Positions 34,581-43,906 of a DNA stretch of 64,000 bases are shown here, one piece after another (position 1 is the stretch's first letter; the number at the start of each line of letters is the position of its first letter). The notes under the pieces were generated by a model that saw only the letters and a program-made list of their open reading frames with translations, had not been told where the DNA came from and made no database searches. The translations under genes and the position numbers were made by a program. Origin of the DNA: Microbacterium sp. Leaf320. Its GTDB lineage: Bacteria; Actinomycetota; Actinomycetes; Actinomycetales; Microbacteriaceae. The DNA lies in contig NZ_LMOD01000002.1 in the NCBI RefSeq assembly GCF_001423485.1, positions 274,539-338,538 of the forward strand, read 5' to 3'.

Positions 34581-36287
34581 ATGCCGAAGGACATCGCCGC
34601 GACCGCCGATGAGTCCGCCCGACTCGGTGAGGCCGTGAAACCGACACCCGGCGGTCGACCCGCCGCGCGTGACGACATCCTGCGCGTCGAGGATCTGCGC
34701 GTCGCCTATCGGATCGGCGACCGCGAGGTCGATGCGGTCCGCGGGGTGAACCTCAGCGTGGGCCGCGGTGAAGTGGTCGCGATCGTCGGCGAGTCCGGAT
34801 CCGGCAAGAGCACGGTCGCGCAGTCGATCATGAACCTCCTCGCGCCGAACGCCGAGGTCACCGGCGGGCGCATCGAGTTCGACGGCGAAGACCTGATCCC
34901 GCTGAGCGAGCGCCGCTGGCGCAGCATCCGGGGCCGTCTGATCGGACTGGTCCCCCAGGACCCCGCACTCTCTCTCAACCCGGTGCGACGCGTGGGCGTG
35001 CAGGTGGCGGAGCCGTTGCTCGTGCACGGACTCGCGACCAAGCACGACGCGAATGATCGTGCGGTCGAGCTGCTCGAAATGGCGGGTCTGACGTATCCGG
35101 CCGAGCGGGCGAAGCAGTATCCGCACCAGTTCTCGGGTGGCATGAAGCAGCGTGCGCTGATCGCGGGGGCGCTGGCCGCGCAGCCGAGCCTGATCATCGC
35201 CGACGAGCCGACGAGCGCCCTCGACGTCACCGTGCAGAAGCAGATCCTCGACCACCTCGCGAACCTCACGCAGGAGCTGGGCACCGCGATCCTGCTCATC
35301 ACCCACGACCTGGGCATGGCGGCCGAGCGGGCCGACCGGGTCGTCGTCATGAAGCAGGGCGAGATCGTGGACTCCGGACCGGCGGCGCAGGTGATGACCG
35401 CGCCGACGCACGAGTACACCCGCAAGCTCATCGCCGCCGCACCGCGGCTGAGCGCACACGAGCGACGGACGGCATCGACCCAGGCCCGCATCGAGTTCGG
35501 CGGCGAGCCGATCGTCCGGGTCTCCGAGCTCACCAAGGTCTTCCCGCTGCCCAAGGGCGAGGGCGAGCGCCGCTCGCTGACCGCCGTCGACGCCGTCTCA
35601 CTCGAGGTTCGCCGCGGCGAGACACTCGCCGTCGTGGGCGAGTCGGGGTCGGGCAAGAGCACGCTCGCGCGACTCGTGCTGCGGCTGGAGGAGCCGACCT
35701 CTGGGTCGATCTCCTTCGCCGGCGAGGACATCACGCACCTGAAGGGCGAGAAGCTGCGTCAGCTGCGGCGGCGGTTCCAGATGGTCTACCAGAGCCCGTT
35801 CGACTCCCTGAATCCGCGCATGACGATCGAGCAGCTCATCACCGAGCCGCTGCTGTCGTTCGGCGAGGGCGACCGGTCGTCGCGGTCGAAGCGCGCCGTC
35901 GAGCTGTCTGAGCAGGTCGCTCTTCCCGACGGGATGCTGGGTCGGTTCCCCGACGAGCTGTCCGGCGGCCAGCGGCAGCGCGTGGCCATCGCCCGCGCTC
36001 TCGCGCTCGACCCGGAGTTCCTCGTGCTCGACGAGGCCGTCTCGGCGCTCGACGTGTCGGTGCAGGCGCAGATCCTCGCGCTGCTCGACGAACTGCAGCG
36101 CGAGCGCGAGCTGAGCTACCTCTTCATCACGCACGACCTCGGTGTCGTCGCCGAGACCGCCGACCGCGTCGCCGTGCTCAAGCACGGCAAGCTCGTGGAG
36201 TGCGGCGATGCCGCGCAGATCTTCACGAGCCCGCAGGAGGAGTACACGCGGATGCTGATCGAGGCCGTTCCGGCGTTCTCCGCCTGA
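34581..36287 (+). CDS. fused double ATPase of a peptide-type ABC importer (DppD-DppF fusion)
   Basis: This 568-residue cytoplasmic protein has two complete nucleotide-binding domains. The first has Walker A GESGSGKS at residues 70-77, the signature FSGGMKQRALIAGAL and the Walker B region LIIADEPTSALD. The second has Walker A at about 353-360, LSGGQRQRVAIARAL and LVLDEAVSALD, where the usual EP after LDE is EA. The ATG at 34581 follows GAGGAGGA. It probably energises the permeases at 27755-29702, which have no ATPase beside them. Confidence 0.88.
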   Translation: MPKDIAATADESARLGEAVKPTPGGRPAARDDILRVEDLRVAYRIGDREVDAVRGVNLSVGRGEVVAIVGESGSGKSTVAQSIMNLLAPNAEVTGGRIEFDGEDLIPLSERRWRSIRGRLIGLVPQDPALSLNPVRRVGVQVAEPLLVHGLATKHDANDRAVELLEMAGLTYPAERAKQYPHQFSGGMKQRALIAGALAAQPSLIIADEPTSALDVTVQKQILDHLANLTQELGTAILLITHDLGMAAERADRVVVMKQGEIVDSGPAAQVMTAPTHEYTRKLIAAAPRLSAHERRTASTQARIEFGGEPIVRVSELTKVFPLPKGEGERRSLTAVDAVSLEVRRGETLAVVGESGSGKSTLARLVLRLEEPTSGSISFAGEDITHLKGEKLRQLRRRFQMVYQSPFDSLNPRMTIEQLITEPLLSFGEGDRSSRSKRAVELSEQVALPDGMLGRFPDELSGGQRQRVAIARALALDPEFLVLDEAVSALDVSVQAQILALLDELQRERELSYLFITHDLGVVAETADRVAVLKHGKLVECGDAAQIFTSPQEEYTRMLIEAVPAFSA

Positions 36288-36313
36288 CGCTCGCCCTCGG
36301 TTCGACCGCGCGC

Positions 36314-36370
36314 GAGTGGCCACTTTCGCACCCCTCACGGCCACTTCCGGTGCATTACTGACCACCCACC
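36314..36370. repeat. intergenic repeat related to the 4.3-kb cluster
   Basis: GTGGCCACTTTCGCACC is followed by CGGCCACTTCCGGTGCATTA and then CTGACCAC. The words GGCCACTT and TGCNTNACTGACC are shared with 4265-4412. It lies directly after the ATPase stop codon in a 270-base gap with no gene. Confidence 0.55.
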
Positions 36371-36493
36371 GCACAGGCGTCAGGCGTCGGGCGAGGCACA
36401 GCGTCGACAGTTCACTTCGCACTCCCCGTGCGTTCACCTCGGACGCCTATCTTGAGTGCGGTCGCGCGAACGCGGCTAAGAATCAGACAGATC

Positions 36494-36525
36494 GTTGTAC
36501 GTAAACCACAACATCGCGGTAAAGT
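36494..36525 (+). promoter_or_regulatory. promoter of the second ABC importer operon with a dyad
   Basis: TTGTAC (36495-36500) and TAAAGT (36520-36525) are 19 bases apart. GTTGT-N9-ACAAC (36494-36512) overlaps the -35 element and could be the operator of the LacI regulator encoded at the end of the operon. Assignment is tentative. Confidence 0.4.
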
Positions 36526-36561
36526 CGGATCAGACATACCTCGATGACGAGAAAGGCGACC

Positions 36562-37635
36562 ATGGTCGACATCCGAAAGAAGCGCTGGTCTCTCCTGGGA
36601 ATCGCTGCGGTGGCGGCCGTGACCCTGACCGGCTGCGCAGGCGGCAGCACCGAGTCCGACGGCGGTTCGAGCGACGGCGGGTCGGATGCGACCCTCATCG
36701 TCTACACGAACTCGAACAGCGACGGCCGTGGCGAGTGGATCACCGAGAAGGCCGCGGATGCCGGTATCGACATCGAGATCGTGGGTCTCGGCGGCGCCGA
36801 CCTCACCAACCGCATCATCGCCGAGAAGAACAACCCCGTCGGCGACGTGGTGTTCGGTCTGAACAACATGTTCTTCGAGCAGCTCAAGGCCGAAGAGGCG
36901 ATCACCGCCTACGAGCCCGAGTGGAGCGGAGAGGTTCCCGCCGACGCGGGCGACCCGGCCGACGGCGCCTTCTGGCCACTCGTCGAGCAGGCCATCGTCA
37001 CGGTCTACGACGAGAACACCATCACCGACGCCCCCTCCGACGAGGAGGACCTCTGGACCGAGGAGTACGCGGGCCGCTACGAGGTCAACCCGGCTCTCGG
37101 CCAGGCCACCCCGCAGCTCGTGCTCGCCAGCATCCTGTCGCGTCACCTCGACGAAGACGGCGACCTCGGCGTCAGCGACGAGGGCTGGGACCTGGTGAAG
37201 TCGTACTACGCCAACGGATCGCCTGCCGTCGAGGGCACCGACCTCTACGCCCGCATCACGCGTGGCGAGATCGACTACGGCGTGCTGCCCTCGAGCGGCA
37301 TCGCGGCGCGCGATGAGGAGTACGGCACGAAGACCGGCATGATCGTGCCCGACTACGGCGTGCCGTATGTCACCGAGCAGATCGCGCAGATCAACGGCAC
37401 CGGCAACGAGGAGAAGGCCCAGGAGTTCATCGACTGGTTCGGCAGCGCCGAGGTGCAGGGCGAGTTCGCGGCCGAGTTCAACTCGATGCCCGTCAACGAG
37501 GGTGCGGTCGAGCAGGCCAACCCCGAGGTCGTCGAGCTCATGGGCACCCTCGACCGTCAGGACATCGACTTCGGCTTCGTGAGCGAGAACCTCGGTGCCT
37601 GGGTCGAGAAGGTCACGCTCGAGTACATCGGCTGA
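36562..37635 (+). CDS. ABC transporter substrate-binding lipoprotein (iron/sugar-phosphate/aminoethylphosphonate type)
   Basis: This 357-residue protein has a lipoprotein signal peptide ending in LTGC and an acidic Gly/Ser linker. The bilobed binding protein belongs to the family 1/6 group (TLIVYTNSNSDGRGEWITEKA, NPVGDVVFGLNNM, TAQEFIDWFG-like segment). Relatives bind Fe3+, thiamine, hexose phosphates or 2-aminoethylphosphonate. I prefer the ATG at 36562, which has GAAAGG upstream, over the one 18 bases earlier. It leads an operon with ATPase, double permease, LacI regulator and phosphoesterase. Confidence 0.87.
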   Translation: MVDIRKKRWSLLGIAAVAAVTLTGCAGGSTESDGGSSDGGSDATLIVYTNSNSDGRGEWITEKAADAGIDIEIVGLGGADLTNRIIAEKNNPVGDVVFGLNNMFFEQLKAEEAITAYEPEWSGEVPADAGDPADGAFWPLVEQAIVTVYDENTITDAPSDEEDLWTEEYAGRYEVNPALGQATPQLVLASILSRHLDEDGDLGVSDEGWDLVKSYYANGSPAVEGTDLYARITRGEIDYGVLPSSGIAARDEEYGTKTGMIVPDYGVPYVTEQIAQINGTGNEEKAQEFIDWFGSAEVQGEFAAEFNSMPVNEGAVEQANPEVVELMGTLDRQDIDFGFVSENLGAWVEKVTLEYIG

Positions 37636-37681
37636 TCTCGCACGACACCACCCCTCCTCTCGCACTAGCCGGAAAGACACC

Positions 37682-38698
37682 ATGATCCGTTTCGAAGATG
37701 TCGAGGTCGCGTTCGGCGATCACCGCGCGGTCTCGCACCTCGATCTGGAGATCCAGGAGGGTGAGTTCTTCACCCTCCTGGGTCCGTCCGGATGCGGCAA
37801 GACCACCGCCCTGCGGGCACTCGCCGGGTTCGTCGAGCCGACCGGCGGGCGCATCCTGATCGACGGACGCGATGTCACGCGTGTGCCGAGCGAGAAGCGC
37901 GGCGTGGGCATGGTGTTCCAGAACTACGCACTGTTCCCCAGCATGAACGTGCGCGAGAACATCGCGTTCGGGCTCTCCATTCAGAAGACGTCGAAGGCCG
38001 AGCAGCGCCGCCGCGTCGACGAGATCGCCGACCGCACCGGCCTCGCGCTCTCACAGCTCGAGAAGAACGTGTCGGAGCTCTCTGGAGGGCAGCAGCAGCG
38101 CGTGGCGATCGCCCGCGCTCTCGCGCTGACCCCCAGCATCCTGCTGCTCGACGAGCCGCTGTCGAACCTCGACGCGAAGCTGCGCGTGCAGCTGCGTGAG
38201 CAGTTGAAAGACCTGCAGCACGAGGTCGGCGTGACCACGGTCTACGTCACGCACGATCAAGAAGAGGCGCTCACCCTCAGCGACCGCATCGCCGTGCTCG
38301 ATGCCGGCACGCTGCAGCAGGTCGGCACTCCTGAAGAGATCTACGACCGCAGTGCGACGCCGTTCGTCTGCCGGTTCATCGGCGAGAACAACCGTCTCAG
38401 CCCGGCGCAGATAACGAGCCTCGGCGGCGGACTGGATGCCACGGCCGAGAGCTACGTGCGGCCTGAGAAGCTTCACCTCGCCGAAGCCGGCGAGGTCTCG
38501 ACAGCATCCGCCTCGCTCGATGGCACCATCGTCGACCGCACGTATCACGGCAGTCACAGCGTCTACACGGTGACGGCAGAAGATGCCGCGCTGCGCGTGA
38601 GCGTTCCGGCTGCGGCGAGCGCACGCCAGTGGAACCCGGGCGACGCCGTTCGGGTCGACGTGGATCCTCGCTGGATCCTGCAGTACCCGGCGGCGTGA
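37682..38698 (+). CDS. ABC transporter ATP-binding protein (FbpC/PotA type)
   Basis: This 338-residue cytoplasmic ATPase has Walker A GPSGCGKTT near residue 37, Q-loop VFQNYALFPSM, signature LSGGQQQRVAIARAL, Walker B ILLLDEPLSNLD, an H-loop in VTHDQEEAL and a C-terminal TOBE-like regulatory region (YVRPEKLHL). GGAAAG precedes the ATG at 37682. The 46-base gap to the binding-protein gene and the near-contact with the permease gene indicate one operon. Confidence 0.92.
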   Translation: MIRFEDVEVAFGDHRAVSHLDLEIQEGEFFTLLGPSGCGKTTALRALAGFVEPTGGRILIDGRDVTRVPSEKRGVGMVFQNYALFPSMNVRENIAFGLSIQKTSKAEQRRRVDEIADRTGLALSQLEKNVSELSGGQQQRVAIARALALTPSILLLDEPLSNLDAKLRVQLREQLKDLQHEVGVTTVYVTHDQEEALTLSDRIAVLDAGTLQQVGTPEEIYDRSATPFVCRFIGENNRLSPAQITSLGGGLDATAESYVRPEKLHLAEAGEVSTASASLDGTIVDRTYHGSHSVYTVTAEDAALRVSVPAAASARQWNPGDAVRVDVDPRWILQYPAA

Positions 38699-38699
38699 C

Positions 38700-40580
38700 A
38701 TGTCGGATCAGACTCCCCAGAACTCTCAGAACCACACAGACCCCGCGGTCCCGCCGTCAGCGGCCGTGACCGGAGAAGCCGGCTCCTTGACGACACAGGC
38801 TGTCGTCGAGGGTCAGACGGCGGGACCGCGGCTCCGCAAGAGAGGGCGACCGGGCAGCGTTAAGGCGATGCTGCGCTCGCCGCTCGCGTGGATCACGGGC
38901 ATCATCGTGATCTGGTTCGCTGCGGCGTTCCTCGTGCTTCCCAACGCCGCCCTGCTCGGGGTCACGTTCTTCCCCGACGGGCAGTTCAGCATCCGTGCGG
39001 TCGAGAAGCTGTTCGGCAGCGAGCGTGCGCTGAAGACCCTCGGCAACAGCTTCCTGCTCGCGGTCACGCTGTCGATCACGGTCAACGTGGTCGGTGTCTT
39101 CATCGTGCTGGTGACGAAGTACTTCCAGGTGCGCGGAGCGAAGATCCTCTGGCTCGGCTATGCCACGACCCTGATCTACGGCGGCATCGTGCTGGCCGCC
39201 GGTTACAACTTCATCTACGGCCGGTTCGGGTTCTTCACGAACATGATGGTCAACTGGTGGCCCGACATGGACCGCGACTGGTTCTCGGGATACTTCGCGG
39301 TCGTCTTCGTGATGACGTTCGCGACCACCACGAACCACATGCTGTTCCTCTCGTCATCCCTCGGCAAGGTCGACTACGCGTCGATCGAGGCGGCGAAGCT
39401 CATGGGCGCATCGACGTGGACGATCCTCCGCCGCATCGTGCTGCCGGTGATGAAGCCGATGCTGTTCGCCGTCACCGTGCTGACGTTCCTGATCGGGCTC
39501 GGGGCGCTGACAGCTCCGCTCGTGCTCGGCGGGCCCGACTTCCAGACCGTCGCGCCGCTGATCATCGACCTCTCGCGCAGCCCCATCACGCGTGACATCG
39601 CCGCGCTGCTGGCGATCGTGCTCGGCATCGCGACGATCATCCTGCTCGCGATCATGAACCGCTTCGAGAAGTCAGGCGTGTACTTCTCGGTCGCGAAGGT
39701 GGCGACCCCGATCCAGAAGCAGAAGATCCGCAACCCGTTCGCGAACGTCGTCGTGCACGTCATCGCGTACCTGCTGTGGGTGATCTACCTGATCCCGGTC
39801 GTGCTGATCGTGATCTTCTCGTTCGTCGATGCGCGCAGCATCCTCGCCGGGTCGATCACCCTCGACAGCTTCACGCTCGACAACTACATCACCGTGTTCT
39901 CGAGCGCCGAGGCGATCCGTCCGTTCATCGTCAGCGTCGTCTACAGCGCCGTCGCATCGCTCGTCGTGGTCGGCGGTCTGCTGTTCGTGGCGCGCATGCT
40001 GCAGAAGCACCGCAACCTGCTGACCACCGCGATCGAGTACGTGCTGCACATCCCGTGGATCCTGCCGATCGTGCTGATCGCGCTCGCCCTGGTGACCGCG
40101 TTCGATGAGCCGCGGGCGATCGTGGGCGGCTTCGTGCTCACCGGCACGCCGATCCTGCTGCTCATCGCGTACATCTGCGTGAAGATCCCGTTCACGCTGC
40201 GCCTGCTCAAGGCCGGGTTCGCGTCGGTGCCCGATTCGCTCGAAGACGCCTCGCGCATCCTCGGAGCGAAGTCGCTGACGACGTTCCGCAAGGTGCTGGT
40301 TCCGCTGGTGCTGCCGACGGCTGCGGCGATCACGGCGCTGAACTTCAACAGCCTGCTCGACGACTACGACGCGGCGATCTTCCTCTATCACCCGCTGTTC
40401 AAGCCGCTCGGTGTGGCGATTCAAGAGAGCACGCGCGGCGAGAACAATCTCGATGCGATGCCGATCACGTTCGTCTACACAGTGCTGCTGATGATCATCA
40501 TGGGTGTCACCATGTATCTCGTGTATGGACGAGGTTCGCGCGCCGGAGCGCCCCGCAAGGCCAAGAAGGCTCGCGCGTGA
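38700..40580 (+). CDS. ABC transporter permease with two fused membrane domains
   Basis: This 626-residue protein has a polar N-terminus of about 60 residues and two repeats of a six-helix binding-protein-dependent permease domain. Each contains an EAA loop (EAAKLMGASTWTILRRIVLP in the first, DASRILGAKSLTTFRKVLVP in the second). Such double permeases are typical of FbpB/AfuB-type importers. The start is one base after the ATPase stop codon. Confidence 0.92.
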   Translation: MSDQTPQNSQNHTDPAVPPSAAVTGEAGSLTTQAVVEGQTAGPRLRKRGRPGSVKAMLRSPLAWITGIIVIWFAAAFLVLPNAALLGVTFFPDGQFSIRAVEKLFGSERALKTLGNSFLLAVTLSITVNVVGVFIVLVTKYFQVRGAKILWLGYATTLIYGGIVLAAGYNFIYGRFGFFTNMMVNWWPDMDRDWFSGYFAVVFVMTFATTTNHMLFLSSSLGKVDYASIEAAKLMGASTWTILRRIVLPVMKPMLFAVTVLTFLIGLGALTAPLVLGGPDFQTVAPLIIDLSRSPITRDIAALLAIVLGIATIILLAIMNRFEKSGVYFSVAKVATPIQKQKIRNPFANVVVHVIAYLLWVIYLIPVVLIVIFSFVDARSILAGSITLDSFTLDNYITVFSSAEAIRPFIVSVVYSAVASLVVVGGLLFVARMLQKHRNLLTTAIEYVLHIPWILPIVLIALALVTAFDEPRAIVGGFVLTGTPILLLIAYICVKIPFTLRLLKAGFASVPDSLEDASRILGAKSLTTFRKVLVPLVLPTAAAITALNFNSLLDDYDAAIFLYHPLFKPLGVAIQESTRGENNLDAMPITFVYTVLLMIIMGVTMYLVYGRGSRAGAPRKAKKARA

Positions 40581-41611
40581 GTTCGTCGGAGCCTGGCGGG
40601 CCGGGGCTGCGTGTCACGGTCAGCGATGTGGCGGCGGCCGCCGGGGTCTCCCGTGCCACCGCGACCAGGGCGCTGAAGGGCGAGGGGCGATTCGCGCCCG
40701 AAACCCAGGAGCGGATCCTCGCCGAGGCCGAGCGCCTCGGATACGTGCGCAACACGATGGCCGCCGAGCTCGCCGCCGGCCGCACGGGAACCGTCGGACT
40801 GATGCTGCGCGACGCGAGCAACCCGGCCTACGGTCTGCTGTTCTCGCGGCTGCAGGATGAGGCGCACCGGCGTGGCCTCGACCTCGTGACCGTGACGATC
40901 GGCGCCGACGTGCAGGGAGCCGAGCAGGTCAACGCCCTGCACCGGCTGCTCGGAATGCGCGTCGCCGGACTCATCGTCGCGACCGGTGGCATCACGGCCG
41001 CGCAGCTCGAGCCGTTCGCCGATCAGGTGCCCATCGTGCGCGCGGGGCGGGTCGAGACGGCCGAGGGGATCCATACGGCGCACTACGACGATCCCTCGCA
41101 TGGAGAGTTGCTGGCTTCGCACGTTCTGTCGCTGGGGCACCGGCGTGTGGTTGTGCTCTCCGGCGCGGAGGACGTCTCGTTCGCTGAGCATCTGCGGGCT
41201 TCGGCAATGTCGTCGACTCTGGTGGACGGCGGGGCGTCGGTGATTCTGGTGTCTGCGGGGGCTGCGCCGACCGATGGAGTGGATGAGGCGCTGGATGCCG
41301 TGCGCGATGGGGCCACGGCTGTGATGTGCGCGTCGGACTATCGGCAGCTCGCGGTCATGCGGGCGTTGCGTGCTGCGGGGTTGTCTGCGCCCGGGGATGT
41401 GAGCGTGACGGGGTGCGATGGCATCCTTCCCGGAGCCGACCTGCTGGGGCTGACGACGCTGCGGATTCCGGTCGAGGCCGTTGCGGCCGCGGCTGTAGAG
41501 ACGATGCAGCGGTTGCTTTCGGGATCGGATGCTGAGTCGGATTCTTCGGAAACCGTGCGACAGCCCTTCGTCGGAACTCTCGTGCCCGGGTCGACCGCCG
41601 CCGCCGTCTGA
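40577..41611 (+). CDS. LacI-family transcriptional regulator
   Basis: This 344-residue protein has an N-terminal LacI HTH (VTVSDVAAAAGVSRATATRAL) and hinge helix (VRNTMAAELAAGRTGTVGLM), followed by a sugar-binding-like effector domain. The GTG start at 40577 overlaps the permease stop (GTGA). As the fourth gene of the operon it probably controls the importer in response to its substrate. The hinge and effector domain point to a carbohydrate or sugar-phosphate ligand. Confidence 0.9.
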   Translation: MSSSEPGGPGLRVTVSDVAAAAGVSRATATRALKGEGRFAPETQERILAEAERLGYVRNTMAAELAAGRTGTVGLMLRDASNPAYGLLFSRLQDEAHRRGLDLVTVTIGADVQGAEQVNALHRLLGMRVAGLIVATGGITAAQLEPFADQVPIVRAGRVETAEGIHTAHYDDPSHGELLASHVLSLGHRRVVVLSGAEDVSFAEHLRASAMSSTLVDGGASVILVSAGAAPTDGVDEALDAVRDGATAVMCASDYRQLAVMRALRAAGLSAPGDVSVTGCDGILPGADLLGLTTLRIPVEAVAAAAVETMQRLLSGSDAESDSSETVRQPFVGTLVPGSTAAAV

Positions 41612-41651
41612 CTTCTGTCCTGTACTTGTTCGTCGTCTCACTGGAAGAGAA

Positions 41652-42536
41652 ATGATCCTCACCGAGCACTCTCGCCCATCGCACACCTTCGTGCACATCT
41701 CCGATACGCACCTTCCCGGTGAACGCGCGCCGCTGTATGGCAGCGGGGCGGATGCCGATGCGAACCTTGCGTCTGTGCTCGCCCGGTTGGTGTCTTCCGG
41801 GCTTCGCCCTGACGCGCTGCTGTTCACGGGGGATCTCGCGGATCGGGGTGATGCGTCGTCGTATCGGCGCTTGCAGGAGTTGGTGGTGCCTGCGGTTGAG
41901 GCGTTGGGGTGCGAGGTCGTGTGGGCCATGGGCAACCACGATGAGCGTGGGGCGATGCGGGCGGAGTTGGGGCTCTCGGGGGGCGCTTCGGATGCTGTGG
42001 TCGAGGTGCGGTGGTTCGGCGGGATGCGGGTGATCGTGCTGGATTCGACGGTTCCCGGGCAGCACTGGGGTCGGGTCGATGAGGCGCAGCTGTCATGGTT
42101 GGCGGCTGAGCTGGCCACGCCCGCGCCGGAAGGTTCGCTGCTGCTGATCCATCACCCGCCACTGCCGACGGTGCTCGACCTCGCGGTGACCGTTGAGCTG
42201 CGTGAGCAGGCGGCGCTGGCTGCGGTACTGGCCGGGTCCGATGTGCGGGGGATCCTGTCGGGCCACGTGCATCACCCGTCGTTCGGGACGTTCGCGGGGA
42301 TTCCGGTGGCGGCCGCGTCATCGAGCGCGTATGGGCAGGATCTGGCTCAGCCGGTTGGCGCTACCCGTGGGCAGGATGCAGCGCAGGGGTACAACCTCGT
42401 GCACGTGTACGACGGAACGATCGTGCACTCGGTCGTCGGGCTTGAAGTTGGGGCGGATGTCGGGGAGCCGGTTGCAGCGGAGGAAGCGGGGAGACGGATC
42501 GCTGGGCGTGGGATCAGCTGGCGCGAGCGGGTCTAG
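41652..42536 (+). CDS. calcineurin-like metallophosphoesterase (class III phosphodiesterase, CpdA/GpdQ type)
   Basis: This 294-residue cytosolic enzyme has all binuclear-metal motifs in order: HISDTHLPG, FTGDLADRGD, AMGNHDE, HHPP and GHVHH. The short HTHL-initial form belongs to the class III cyclic-nucleotide or glycerophosphodiester phosphodiesterases. GGAAGAG precedes the ATG at 41652. It follows the LacI gene by 40 bases and probably degrades a phosphodiester brought in by the upstream importer. Codon choice is somewhat less GC-biased than in the importer genes. Confidence 0.85.
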   Translation: MILTEHSRPSHTFVHISDTHLPGERAPLYGSGADADANLASVLARLVSSGLRPDALLFTGDLADRGDASSYRRLQELVVPAVEALGCEVVWAMGNHDERGAMRAELGLSGGASDAVVEVRWFGGMRVIVLDSTVPGQHWGRVDEAQLSWLAAELATPAPEGSLLLIHHPPLPTVLDLAVTVELREQAALAAVLAGSDVRGILSGHVHHPSFGTFAGIPVAAASSSAYGQDLAQPVGATRGQDAAQGYNLVHVYDGTIVHSVVGLEVGADVGEPVAAEEAGRRIAGRGISWRERV

Positions 42537-42545
42537 TCCACCCCG

Positions 42546-42576
42546 TTCGTTGAGCGAGCGAAGCGAGACGAAACGC
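42546..42576 (+). repeat. dispersed repeat unit, short form
   Basis: TTCGTTGAGCGAGCGAAG followed by CGAGACGAAACGC is a contracted version of the unit at 14299-14340. It fills the space between the convergent phosphoesterase and HAD genes. Confidence 0.65.
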
Positions 42577-42581
42577 GGCAA

Positions 42582-43178
42582 TCAGTCCACGATGCCCGCT
42601 TCGCGCAGTGCCGCGCGAAGCTCCGCGACTCCTGTGAAGTGATGTGTCGGCATCCCGATCGCCTCCGCCCCGACGAGCTTGCCGACAGAGTCGTCGGTGA
42701 AGAAGACCTCGTGCGGCGCGAGCTGCATCGCATCGAGCACGTGCTGGAACGCTCGCACGTCAGGCTTCGTCCACCCGATCTCAGCGGAGTTGAAGACAGC
42801 CTCGAAGTGAGAGCCGAGGTTGATCGAATCGACCTCGTCCGGAATCGTGTCGGTCCCGTTGGGCAGGATCGCGGTGCGGATGCCGTTCGCTCGCAGTCCA
42901 TCGACAAGGTCCAGCACCTCCTCGTCGACGCGGAAGGGCTGACTCCCCCATCCATCGGCAGCCTCAGCGTTGCCGAGCTCTTCGCCGATCCGCTCAACCC
43001 ACTCGCGGCGGGAGATGCGGCCGGTCGTCACCTGTTCGAGATGGTGTGGAGCGAAGGCAATGGCTTCGATCGAACCGGGTTCGAGTTCGTACGCTCTCTC
43101 AATGCTCGCGACGTTCTCGGGGTCGAAGTGACGGACGACGCCATCGAGGTCGAGGAGCACAGCGCGGATGGGAGGCAC
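42582..43178 (-). CDS. HAD-superfamily hydrolase
   Basis: This 198-residue phosphatase-like protein has motif I LLDLDGVV with the nucleophilic Asp, motif II ILPNGTD, a Lys in WTKPDVRAF and motif IV FFTDDSVGKLVGA. The cap is small and helical (C1 type), as in YihX or haloacid-dehalogenase relatives. The GTG at 43178 has TAGCCT exactly 6 bases upstream, so it is probably leaderless. The substrate is unknown. It marks the left edge of the defence island. Confidence 0.87.
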   Translation of the reverse strand: MPPIRAVLLDLDGVVRHFDPENVASIERAYELEPGSIEAIAFAPHHLEQVTTGRISRREWVERIGEELGNAEAADGWGSQPFRVDEEVLDLVDGLRANGIRTAILPNGTDTIPDEVDSINLGSHFEAVFNSAEIGWTKPDVRAFQHVLDAMQLAPHEVFFTDDSVGKLVGAEAIGMPTHHFTGVAELRAALREAGIVD

Positions 43179-43233
43179 CGGAACAGGCTACCGGGGTAGA
43201 CAGTCACCGACCGTCGTAGGCCATGATCAGAGC

Positions 43234-43902
43234 ATGGAAGCTTCGACGATTCTCCCGAGGACCCTGATCGACATCTCGCGCCGCTACGACATCCCGGTCG
43301 CGAACATCCGGGTTGCTCTGAGGTCGAAGTATCCCGAGCTTCGCAAGATGCCCGGGTCGCTTGAGCTGAGTGACGATCATGTCGCCCATATCCTGGCTAG
43401 CTTCCCGACCGAAACCGCGCGCCATCTTGAAGCCATTTCGACGCCTGCACTTCTCCGGCAATATGCGGACATCATCGCCGAACTGCGGGCTCGCGGCGTC
43501 ATACGGACGGCCAACGCACCCGTTGGAGACTACGCAGAGCACCTCGCGCAGCAGGTGTACGGCGGGACGCTTGAGAACAACTCGGTGAAGTCACATGACC
43601 TGCTGAGCGAAGCCTCTCAGCGCATTCAAGTGAAGGCGCGAGCCGTAGGAAAGGCGAGCAACCGTACGACGAAGTTCTCGACCTTTCGGTCATTCGAATT
43701 CGACCTCGCTTGCTTCCTCCTGTTCGATTCCCGTACGTACAACCTCATCTGGGCACGCGAGCTCGCGCCTGACGTCGCGCGCTCACTGGCTCGACACTCA
43801 GACCATGTGAACGGGGATCACCTGACCAGGGCCGTCGTCGAGCGTGAAGGTGAAGACGTGACGGCGGACTTTCGACGCGTCCTGGACTTGGCGGGATCGT
43901 AG
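43234..43902 (+). CDS. predicted PD-(D/E)XK nuclease-fold protein (DUF6998-like)
   Basis: This 222-residue protein has a helical N-terminal half and a C-terminal domain beginning at TANAPVGDYAEHLAQQVYGG. E102, D122 and the Q132-x-K134 pair (RIQVKARAV) are spaced like a restriction-endonuclease-fold active site with Q in place of the usual D/E before the lysine. I recall this architecture as DUF6998. It converges on the next gene with only 4 bases between stops. A nuclease or defence role is inferred from fold and setting. The start at 43234 lacks a clear ribosome-binding site. Confidence 0.65.
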   Translation: MEASTILPRTLIDISRRYDIPVANIRVALRSKYPELRKMPGSLELSDDHVAHILASFPTETARHLEAISTPALLRQYADIIAELRARGVIRTANAPVGDYAEHLAQQVYGGTLENNSVKSHDLLSEASQRIQVKARAVGKASNRTTKFSTFRSFEFDLACFLLFDSRTYNLIWARELAPDVARSLARHSDHVNGDHLTRAVVEREGEDVTADFRRVLDLAGS

Positions 43903-43906
43903 AGGT

